6,332 bases of DNA, from NCBI GenBank assembly GCA_963582685.1, contig CAUZSM010000103.1:1-6332 (forward strand), read 5' to 3'. Positions 1 through 5,605 of the stretch are shown here, in pieces. The stretch is from CAUZSM01 sp963582685. Its GTDB lineage: Archaea > Thermoplasmatota > Poseidoniia > Poseidoniales > Thalassarchaeaceae. The position numbers and the translations under genes were made by a program. Below the pieces are notes generated by a model, which did not search any database, was not told the DNA's origin, and was given only the letters and a program-made list of their open reading frames with translations. Each line of letters opens with the position of its first letter. Within the stretch, counting starts at the first letter, position 1.

Positions 1-1
1 T

Positions 2-574
2 GACATTAGTGAGGATGATCAGGAAACTCTCACCAGTATTGGGGCCGCTCTTGGCGAGGGGGAATCTACCGATGAGGACTCAGCGCACCGCTTGCAGGTG
101 AATTCGATTCGGGACAAGGTCACATTCTTCACCAATCTGTCGAGAGATGATGCTGAGGATTGGCTGTCCGGTTGCTCATTTGTGTTCAGCAGGACTGGAA
201 GGGTGCGCAATGTCATGGATTCCGACGATAACCACATTCTTTCACCGAGGATGCGAGACGGTGGACTTTCTCTCACCCTCGCCGGTGCTTCGCACTTGCA
301 CTCAAATGAGGCACTCCCCGCTTTCGTGGTAAACTCGGATGCTGCAGAATATGCCCGGAAGGGTCGAAATGTCATGTTCGGGTTCATTCTCGAAACACAG
401 GGTGAACCGACCCCAGGTCTCCCCTGCCGAATTATCGATGAGTCGGGAGAGCTGATTGCTCACGGTATCTCCCGTTGTACTGCTGATGAGGCAATGCGAT
501 TCCGCAAGGGCGTGGCGGTGAAGATTCGTGATGGGGTTGGGAATGGCTCTGAGGTTGAACTAACCGGGGATTGA
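2..574 (+). CDS. C-terminal part of an archaeosine-type tRNA-modification protein (TgtA/ArcS-like C2 + PUA domains), 5' partial
   Basis: The frame is open from base 2 with no convincing start, so the gene begins outside the window; 190 residues are visible. TTG 92 and GTG 98 are in frame, but taking either as the start would cut off readable coding sequence. Visible residues 1-30 are an acidic linker. About 35-108 resemble the C2 domain that precedes PUA in archaeal tRNA-guanine transglycosylase and archaeosine synthase, with TGRVRNV, a DGGLSLTLAGA stretch and then FVVNSDAAEY. About 119-185 read as a PUA RNA-binding domain: RKGRNV, a PGLPCRIIDESGELIAHG strand pair, and FRKGVAVKIRDG close to the end. 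In these families PUA binds the tRNA acceptor end while a separate domain acts on base 15. The catalytic part is not visible, so TgtA, ArcS or a stand-alone C2-PUA protein all remain possible. It ends 63 bases before the transporter cassette and has no obvious functional link to it. Confidence 0.75.
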   Translation, partial: DISEDDQETLTSIGAALGEGESTDEDSAHRLQVNSIRDKVTFFTNLSRDDAEDWLSGCSFVFSRTGRVRNVMDSDDNHILSPRMRDGGLSLTLAGASHLHSNEALPAFVVNSDAAEYARKGRNVMFGFILETQGEPTPGLPCRIIDESGELIAHGISRCTADEAMRFRKGVAVKIRDGVGNGSEVELTGD

Positions 575-597
575 TTGATAGAGCATCCAGCCAGCCA

Positions 598-632
598 TTG
601 CTCCGGTCGATTCTATGAATCGTCCGGAGTGA
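598..632 (+). promoter_or_regulatory. Inverted repeat / RNA hairpin enclosing the Shine-Dalgarno of the first transporter gene
   Basis: The left arm CTCCGGTCGATTC (601-613) and right arm GAATCGTCCGGAG (617-629) pair at 12 of 13 positions. They are separated by a three-base loop (TAT) and have one central T-T mismatch at 607/623. As RNA the stem can extend outward with G600-U630, U599-G631 and U598-A632. The GGAG that serves ATG 638 (626-629, eight bases upstream) lies wholly in the right arm, so the folded RNA would hide it. No T-run follows, so it does not look like a terminator. It could equally be a DNA dyad for a repressor. The pairing is seen directly; the regulatory role is inferred. 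Confidence 0.7.
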
Positions 633-637
633 GCGTC

Positions 638-1654
638 ATGTCAGAAGAGTGGGTAATCACTACCGAGGACCTCGTCAAGAAATATGGCGAGCACGTCGCT
701 CTTGACAGTATCAGTCTGAAAATAAACTACGGAGCGACCGGATTGCTTGGCCCTAATGGAGCGGGTAAGTCAACTCTCATCAAGACCATTCTTGGCTTGA
801 TCCAACTGACCAGTGGGACCGGCACAGTACTCGGTCACAACATCGCTACCGAAGGAAATCAGATTAGACAGCGAATCGGATACATGCCAGAATATGATTG
901 CCTCACCCCTTCGATGAATGCAGTCCACCAAGTTCGTTACGCTGGAGAACTGCTTGGCATGAATACAACTCAGGCAATGCAGAGAGCGCACGAAGTTCTC
1001 GAATATGTTGGTCTACGTGACCAGCGATACCGCGACATCGAAACTTTCAGCACTGGTATGCAGCAGGCGACCAAACTGGCCTGTTCTCTCATCAATGACC
1101 CGGATCTGGTTATTTGCGACGAGCCGACAAACGGTCTAGATTCCAAGGCTCGCGGATTCATGCTCGACACCTTGTTCCAAGTTGTGAAGCAGGGTGGACG
1201 CTCCATTCTGATGAGCAGCCATCTGATGGACGACGTCGAGCACATCTGCGACCGCATCGTGATGATTCACAAGGGTAAGGTGATTGCACAAGGCAGAATC
1301 GAGGACCTCAAGGCGATTGACCGAGAAATTGAGATTTCGGTCTGGGGTGGCGCAAGTCGATTGGAGGATGCTCTAACACATGGAGGCCACAATGTCAGGC
1401 GCACCGGTCGAGTGATGCGTATTGTCAGGCAGGACGAAGACACCTATCGGGATATTCTGTCTTCCGCCGCACAAACCAAGGTTCAGGTAAGACGAATGGA
1501 GGATTACGAGCCCAGCCTTGAGGACTTGTTCATCGTCATCATGGACCGGCTTGGATATTCAGTTAAGTCGTCGGCTGACCTTTTCGATTCCGGTAATACA
1601 CCGGCCATGGACAGGGCTACCGACCTTTCGCGTCTTGGGGGTGGCTCGATATGA
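638..1654 (+). CDS. ABC transporter ATP-binding protein (ABC-2/NatA-CcmA-like exporter type), first of the cassette
   Basis: A 338-residue cytosolic ATPase predicted to power the neighbouring membrane permease(s). Walker A GPNGAGKST is at residues 38-46. The Q-loop region is GYMPEYD, with Glu85 at the usual Gln position; Glu here is frequent in this exporter group. The signature is FSTGM (137-141) instead of LSGGQ. Walker B is LVICDE with D161-E162, followed by a GLD D-loop, and the switch histidine is H195 in SSH. About 100 residues after the ATPase core form the accessory C-terminal domain common in ABC-2 exporter ATPases. ATG 638 is chosen because GGAG at 626-629 sits eight bases upstream. 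An in-frame TTG at 575 and GTG at 629 exist, but the 21 extra residues from 575 do not resemble the family. Its stop overlaps the next start (ATGA at 1651). Translation may be controlled by the hairpin over its ribosome-binding site. Confidence 0.93.
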   Translation: MSEEWVITTEDLVKKYGEHVALDSISLKINYGATGLLGPNGAGKSTLIKTILGLIQLTSGTGTVLGHNIATEGNQIRQRIGYMPEYDCLTPSMNAVHQVRYAGELLGMNTTQAMQRAHEVLEYVGLRDQRYRDIETFSTGMQQATKLACSLINDPDLVICDEPTNGLDSKARGFMLDTLFQVVKQGGRSILMSSHLMDDVEHICDRIVMIHKGKVIAQGRIEDLKAIDREIEISVWGGASRLEDALTHGGHNVRRTGRVMRIVRQDEDTYRDILSSAAQTKVQVRRMEDYEPSLEDLFIVIMDRLGYSVKSSADLFDSGNTPAMDRATDLSRLGGGSI

Positions 1655-2874
1655 GTTCGGAAGATGACCCTTGGGGCCTTGACGATTTGATTGACACAAT
1701 CGCTTCATCGGAGGCGGCTCATACAGACCCTGCGGCCGCTGAGCCAGACCCCTCGGATGCAGAGCCAGCCCCCTCGGATGCAGAGCCAGACCCTGCAACC
1801 ACCCCTTCTGCTGAGCCAGCACCTGCTGCCACTCCATCTCTTTCTCCGGAGGAGAGCACAGATGCCGAGTTCATGGGAGAGTCTGGGCTTGCCGTCACCG
1901 GTCAGGCTCGCTTGGAGGCTGCTTACGGCTCAGGCGATGGCGACGAGGTCATGCATGCTCAGGTAGTGAAGCGAGCCCAGGTCGATTCCGGCACAATATT
2001 CCATCAAATCTACCGGGAATGGAATGGGGTACTGAATCCACGTTGGGTGCGCAATTGGTCGATATTCCGTCATCATGTCTATGGACTATTCTCCAAGGGA
2101 CACCGGCCTTGGCCAGTGATGACGCGTATCATCATCGCAGTCGTATTCTTAGGCGCTCTTGCGCCCCTGCTGATGCTTGTGCTCAGTTCTCTCACTGGAT
2201 TGGATGAATTGCAGCGATTCTTCGGAGTCACCCGAGCCAATTTGTGGGGTCATGTCTTCGGATTTTTCTTCAACAATGCTTGTTGTTGGCCCATAGTTAC
2301 TGCGTTGGTGATTGGCGGCTTGATTAGCGAGGATAGGCAGAATGGCACCTCTGCGATTTACTTCTCGAATCCGATTACGAGAACTGATTACACTGTGATG
2401 AAGTATATCTCAGCCGCATCGATATTATCGATTATCATCGTGTTTTCTTACTGCATTTTCTATGCGGTAGCAATACTCGTCAATAATGAAGGTTGGGCGT
2501 ATTTACTCGACACTTTCCCGTATTTCTTTGCCGGTTTAATAGCCGCTTTATTGCTTGTAACCACCTATACCAGCATCGGGCTTGCTCTGTCAAGTGTCAG
2601 TCGTGGCAAGTTCTTCCCTGCTGTTTCCCTCATCGGGTTGCTGCTTGGCTCGAAGATGCTGGCATTCCTCATCGAACTATTGTTTGAGACCGATGTGATG
2701 TATCTGATTTCACCGTATGACAATCTCGCTCACATCGGTCAGTGGATGATGCGTCTGAACTCAACATATGACTTCCCAGTTGCCTGGTCATTCGTCTCTA
2801 TTCTGGTGATGAACGCGGTCTCACTCTACGTTTTGATTAGCCGCGTCAACTCGTTGGAGGTGACCCGAGAATGA
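1651..2874 (+). CDS. ABC-2-type permease with long acidic Pro/Ala-rich N-terminal tail
   Basis: A 407-residue integral membrane protein, the likely transmembrane partner of the flanking ATPases. Residues 1 to about 110 are predicted cytosolic, disordered and rich in Asp, Glu, Pro, Ala and Ser, including a short tandem repeat (EPDPSDA, EPAPSDA, EPDP) at about residues 31-47. Residues 111-156 form a basic/aromatic pre-membrane region. Six hydrophobic segments follow at roughly 157-181, 200-225, 252-277, 290-313, 323-344 and 376-396. Between segments 2 and 3 is SEDRQNGTSAIYFSNPITR (226-244), matching the E-x(n)-G-T-x-(S/K)xPI-x-R loop typical of NatB/GldF/NosY-like ABC-2 permeases, where it contacts the ATPase. 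It starts in an ATGA overlap with the upstream ATPase, with a G-rich GGGGGTGG site just before (1636-1643), and ends in an ATGA overlap with the next ATPase. The transported substrate cannot be deduced. The N-tail is unusual for the family. Confidence 0.9.
   Translation: MSSEDDPWGLDDLIDTIASSEAAHTDPAAAEPDPSDAEPAPSDAEPDPATTPSAEPAPAATPSLSPEESTDAEFMGESGLAVTGQARLEAAYGSGDGDEVMHAQVVKRAQVDSGTIFHQIYREWNGVLNPRWVRNWSIFRHHVYGLFSKGHRPWPVMTRIIIAVVFLGALAPLLMLVLSSLTGLDELQRFFGVTRANLWGHVFGFFFNNACCWPIVTALVIGGLISEDRQNGTSAIYFSNPITRTDYTVMKYISAASILSIIIVFSYCIFYAVAILVNNEGWAYLLDTFPYFFAGLIAALLLVTTYTSIGLALSSVSRGKFFPAVSLIGLLLGSKMLAFLIELLFETDVMYLISPYDNLAHIGQWMMRLNSTYDFPVAWSFVSILVMNAVSLYVLISRVNSLEVTRE
1741..1803 (+). repeat. 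21-bp tandem repeat inside the permease N-tail (two full units plus a decayed third)
   Basis: Units 1741-1761 and 1762-1782 differ at a single base (GAGCCAGAC versus GAGCCAGCC). A third unit starting at 1783 keeps only its first ten or so bases. Each unit encodes EP(D/A)PSDA. The repeat is in frame (21 = 7 codons), so copy-number change would lengthen or shorten the disordered tail without a frameshift. It is probably simple-sequence expansion rather than a regulatory element. Confidence 0.85.
2856..2863 (+). promoter_or_regulatory. Strong Shine-Dalgarno GGAGGTGA for the second ATPase
   Basis: GGAGGTGA matches the complement of the archaeal 16S 3' end over eight bases and lies seven bases before ATG 2871. 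It sits inside the 3' end of the permease gene, so the overlapping ATGA start also has its own strong ribosome-binding site. This fixes ATG 2871 as the start. I see no strong hairpin over it, unlike the site at 626-629. Confidence 0.85.
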
Positions 2875-3860
2875 TTCCTGACTTCACTCAGACTGGAGAG
2901 TCGGAAACCCAGCCTTGGCAGGCGATTCCCGAGGCACCTGCAGTCTTGCTCGACCATGTTAGCAAGTTCTACGGACAGGTCGTTGGATTGAACGATGTCA
3001 GTCTAGCAATCAGTGGTGGAGTAACCGGTGTGCTCGGAATGAATGGCGCCGGCAAATCGACGCTGTTCAAAATCATCGTCGGGCGGCTCAAGCCTTCGCA
3101 GGGAACAGTGCGACTGTTTGGCACTAATCCATTTGTCAATCCAGCACCTTACCATCGGTTGGGTTACGTCAGTGAATCCGAGAAGATGTATGACTGGATG
3201 ACAGGCCTTGAATTCGTTTCCACACTGGCCCGCCTTTACGGAATGACACGAGACGAGGCAAAGAGTGAGGCGATGCGAGTTCTCACCTTCGTCGGCTTGT
3301 CTGATGTCGTCAACAAAGAGATTGGCAAGTACAGCAAGGGAATGCGCCAGCGAGTGAAGATTGCTCATGCGCTAGTTAACGACCCAGACCTGATTATCCT
3401 CGATGAGCCACTCGCCGGTTGCGACCCGTTGGCGCGAACGACCATCATGAACGTGGTCAGAGAACTGGGAGCGATGGGCAAGACGATTATCGTCAGCAGC
3501 CATATCCTACAGGAGATTGAACGCATCACTGAGCAGATTGTGATTCTTCACAACGGTAGATTGCTCGCTCTTGGCAATTTGCACGCCATCCGTGAATTGC
3601 TTGACCAGATTCCTCATCGAATCCTGCTCCGTACACCTGAGCCACGAGCCCTCGGTGAGGTGGTGCTACCACATCCAGACGTCTACGGAGTTAGGTTCCC
3701 TAACGAAGGTGAACTGATTATTGAGACCAATGACCTCTCTGCTGTCCATGCTGACTTGCCTCGCCTCATCACTGAGTCTGGATTGAGTGTTACCGCCATT
3801 GAGAATCCAGATGATAATTTGGAATCATTACTCGGATATCTGCTGGAGGGTCGCTCATGA
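2871..3860 (+). CDS. ABC transporter ATP-binding protein, second of the cassette
   Basis: A 329-residue cytosolic ATPase, clearly diverged from the first. A 24-residue N-extension precedes the usual start of the fold. Walker A is GMNGAGKST (56-64). The Q-loop position carries Glu102 in GYVSESE. The signature is YSKGM (154-158) in place of LSGGQ. Walker B is LIILDE (174-179), with catalytic Glu179. The D-loop reads GCDP rather than GLDP, and the switch histidine is H211 in SSH. All residues needed for ATP hydrolysis are present. A C-terminal accessory domain follows (about 235-329), ending in a LESLLGYLLEG helix like that of NosF/CcmA-type exporter ATPases. It overlaps the upstream permease stop and the downstream permease start by ATGA, so its output is tied to both. 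It may pair with the first ATPase as a heterodimer or serve only the following permease. Confidence 0.94.
   Translation: MIPDFTQTGESETQPWQAIPEAPAVLLDHVSKFYGQVVGLNDVSLAISGGVTGVLGMNGAGKSTLFKIIVGRLKPSQGTVRLFGTNPFVNPAPYHRLGYVSESEKMYDWMTGLEFVSTLARLYGMTRDEAKSEAMRVLTFVGLSDVVNKEIGKYSKGMRQRVKIAHALVNDPDLIILDEPLAGCDPLARTTIMNVVRELGAMGKTIIVSSHILQEIERITEQIVILHNGRLLALGNLHAIRELLDQIPHRILLRTPEPRALGEVVLPHPDVYGVRFPNEGELIIETNDLSAVHADLPRLITESGLSVTAIENPDDNLESLLGYLLEGRS
3845..3850 (+). promoter_or_regulatory. Shine-Dalgarno GGAGGG for the second permease
   Basis: GGAGGG lies six bases before ATG 3857, inside the last codons of the second ATPase. It supports ATG 3857 as the true start, even though that start overlaps the upstream stop as ATGA. 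Confidence 0.75.
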
Positions 3861-5593
3861 TTCCGCAAGTTGGCTCAGACCCGGAAGCAGGTATGCCGCA
3901 GCAGACCGCTATCGCACCGAGACCGGAATCTGCGCAGACCATCGCCCAAAGGGCGGTGGCAGTCGTGCCGGATGCGGTAAGTCGGCCGGTCAAGTCGCTG
4001 GCGGATACAGTTTGGACCAAGATTGACCGCAAAGCGACCGCGGTCGCTGAGTTCACCATCAAACAGTACCGTAATCGAATGTCAACATGGGTCGTCGCAG
4101 GAATCAGCACGATGGTGATTATGCTGGTATTGACTTTCTACGTCGATAGAATGGCTGACGTAGAACCTGCCATTGACCAAGATGGAGATGGTAAAGACTG
4201 GGATGACGATGGCTACCCTGCTGGCCAAGAGTGGCAATATGGCACGTCTGATCGAGATCCATATGATTTCCCTGGGGCTCCGTATTTCGAGTTCGAAGGG
4301 TTATACACGGAATACACCGCCAATGGGACCTTCAGAGGCTCTGGTACATTCCAGTACTCTTGGGTCAATACCTCAGTTCCACCTCATCAGCAAGCACGTG
4401 AATGGTTGAGTTGGAATGACCACGTCGTCTTCGAGAATATGCCTGATTGCCCAGATGGTGACGATGACTGGGTTCCGTGGGATACCGGTTCATGCCGCGT
4501 TGACGAGGATGAAATCAGAATCCGCGGTCGCACCGTGACCGGTGATGGCACTTTCACTGCCTTTGAGTCATGGGAGCAGTTTGAGTTCGGCTCTTGGGTA
4601 GATGGCTTTGAAGTGGACCCAGAACCGCGTTCAAAGTATATCGATGAAGACGGGATTGATTGGGATGGGGATTTCAACAATCCCAATCAGGGCTACGACG
4701 ATGACGGAGATTGCCATGACCTCCCTGTATCAGAGCAAGACTCGAATGGAGATGGAATCCCATGCAATGTTCTCTACGTTTTCGATAATGGCACCATCAT
4801 TGATATTCGACCTGACAATAATGTCGACGAGGACCCCGACGATGCCGTTTTCATGAAGGAAGTTGCTCACAGGTCGTTTATTTCCATCTTCGGAAGGGTG
4901 GGATTCCTATTCATCCTCGGCATCTTCATTCCACTATTCCTTGCCTCAGGTCTGATTCGTGATGAATTTGAATCGGGTACTCTGTATTACCTACTCGGTA
5001 AGCCAATAGCAAGAGCAGAGTTGTTTGCATACCGACTGCTCGGATTCCTTGGGTTAGCTTGGCCATTCCTGCTATTACTGATATTAGCCACATCTCTGGT
5101 GACGGGTTTCTTCGGACCCGGGGATTCTTTATTCAGATTCAGCGATATTGCAATGTGGACTGGTGTTGCTGTTGCCGTTTGCCTCACAGTGTTAGCATAT
5201 GCTGCGATTTTCGCCACTTTTGGCATCATTTCACCTCGTTACGGGATGTTCCTCTCGCTAATCTACGCAATCTACGAATTTGTAATGATGTTCCTCGGTC
5301 TATTCCAAGGGGTTAGGCAAAGTGGCATCTCGCTGTTATCAGTGTCATATTGGGGCTCAGAGATTGTCAATGCCACCGCATGGCTGGTGTGGACCGATAG
5401 CGCGCAGATGTCGGAGCAGGCCGAAGCATTCGGATGGTTAGGAGAAGCGGCGTTAGGGGCGGTTTGGTTGACACCATTCCCTACAGCATACCCGTTGGTG
5501 AATCTCATCTTGTCAGTGGTCATGTTGTTGACTATCACGCTGCTGTTCATTATTATTGGTCAAGCCTTCTTCAAGAGGCGTGAAATCGACTGA
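3857..5593 (+). CDS. ABC-2-type permease with a large calcium-motif ectodomain between TM1 and TM2
   Basis: A 578-residue membrane protein, last gene of the coupled cassette. Residues 1-75 are cytosolic and end in a basic stretch (KQYRNRM). TM1 is at about 76-96. Residues 98 to about 338 form an acidic ectodomain. It opens with DQDGDG and WDDDGYPAGQEW (107-126) then YGTSDRDPYDFPG, as in thrombospondin-type-3-like Ca repeats. Its middle is aromatic and beta-rich with C198 and C213. It closes with DEDGIDWDGD (263-272), YDDDGDC (280-286) and DSNGDGIPC (295-303), which resembles the excalibur Ca-binding motif. Further hydrophobic segments are at about 348-367, 394-416, 431-457, 463-483 and 547-570. 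RDEFESGTLYYLLGKPIAR (368-386) after TM2 is the ABC-2 loop also seen in the first permease. The four ectodomain cysteines could form two disulfides. The ectodomain may bind substrate, the surface layer or a partner; nothing in the sequence decides which. Confidence 0.92.
   Translation: MIPQVGSDPEAGMPQQTAIAPRPESAQTIAQRAVAVVPDAVSRPVKSLADTVWTKIDRKATAVAEFTIKQYRNRMSTWVVAGISTMVIMLVLTFYVDRMADVEPAIDQDGDGKDWDDDGYPAGQEWQYGTSDRDPYDFPGAPYFEFEGLYTEYTANGTFRGSGTFQYSWVNTSVPPHQQAREWLSWNDHVVFENMPDCPDGDDDWVPWDTGSCRVDEDEIRIRGRTVTGDGTFTAFESWEQFEFGSWVDGFEVDPEPRSKYIDEDGIDWDGDFNNPNQGYDDDGDCHDLPVSEQDSNGDGIPCNVLYVFDNGTIIDIRPDNNVDEDPDDAVFMKEVAHRSFISIFGRVGFLFILGIFIPLFLASGLIRDEFESGTLYYLLGKPIARAELFAYRLLGFLGLAWPFLLLLILATSLVTGFFGPGDSLFRFSDIAMWTGVAVAVCLTVLAYAAIFATFGIISPRYGMFLSLIYAIYEFVMMFLGLFQGVRQSGISLLSVSYWGSEIVNATAWLVWTDSAQMSEQAEAFGWLGEAALGAVWLTPFPTAYPLVNLILSVVMLLTITLLFIIIGQAFFKRREID
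4175..4300 (+). other. First calcium-loop-like motif block in the permease ectodomain
   Basis: Residues 107-148 of the second permease. DQDGDGKDWDDDG places acidic side chains at alternating positions as in DxDxDG calcium loops. GQEWQYGTSDRDPYDFPG follows, the characteristic continuation of thrombospondin type-3-like repeats (G-x-E-x-x-Y-G-T-D-P-x-D-x-D). It directly follows TM1, so it would sit at the outer membrane face. Calcium binding is inferred from the pattern. Confidence 0.65.
4643..4768 (+). other. Second calcium-loop / excalibur-like block in the permease ectodomain
   Basis: Residues 263-304 of the second permease. DEDGIDWDGD is followed by YDDDGDC and then DSNGDGIPCN. A cysteine (C286) and a second cysteine directly after an NGDGIP loop (C303) recall the excalibur domain, where a cysteine pair brackets a DxDxDG calcium loop. 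The spacing is shorter than in typical excalibur domains, so this is resemblance, not identity. Confidence 0.55.
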
Positions 5594-5599
5594 GGTGAT
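5592..5599 (+). promoter_or_regulatory. Shine-Dalgarno GAGGTGAT overlapping the permease stop
   Basis: GAGGTGAT is an eight-base match to the complement of the archaeal 16S 3' end and overlaps the TGA at 5591-5593. It is well placed for GTG 5606 (six bases after the motif) and less well for TTG 5603. It implies that the last gene is translated from the same message as the transporter cassette. Confidence 0.7.
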
Positions 5600-5605
5600 G
5601 TATTG

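Noticed and set aside
19..387. 122-residue minus-strand open frame opposite the first gene
   Set aside because: It mirrors the well-supported C2-PUA coding frame, has no recognisable domain and no ribosome-binding context, so it is a shadow.
571..580. AT-rich TTGATTGATA as an archaeal TATA box for the transporter cassette
   Set aside because: It is a poor match to the TTTAWATA-type consensus, with no clear purine-rich BRE before it. Too weak to annotate, though its distance to the hairpin start would be about right.
601..629. Inverted repeat as an intrinsic terminator of the upstream tRNA-modification gene
   Set aside because: No T-run follows the right arm, and the arm overlaps the Shine-Dalgarno of the next gene. 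Archaeal termination relies on T-runs rather than hairpins.
575..637. Upstream TTG 575 or GTG 629 as the start of the first ATPase
   Set aside because: The extra residues from 575 do not resemble the ATPase family and are encoded largely by the inverted repeat. GTG 629 would overlap the GGAG. ATG 638 has the proper spacing.
776..1160. Glu in place of the Q-loop Gln and a non-canonical signature as signs of dead ATPases
   Set aside because: Glu at this position and divergent signatures are frequent among ABC-2 exporter ATPases. Walker A, Walker B Glu and the switch His are intact in both ATPases.
1559..1837. Minus-strand frame with repeated LALHPRG-like peptides
   Set aside because: The repeats are the complement of the 21-bp repeat in the permease N-tail and straddle the ATPase-permease junction. 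No independent evidence for a gene.
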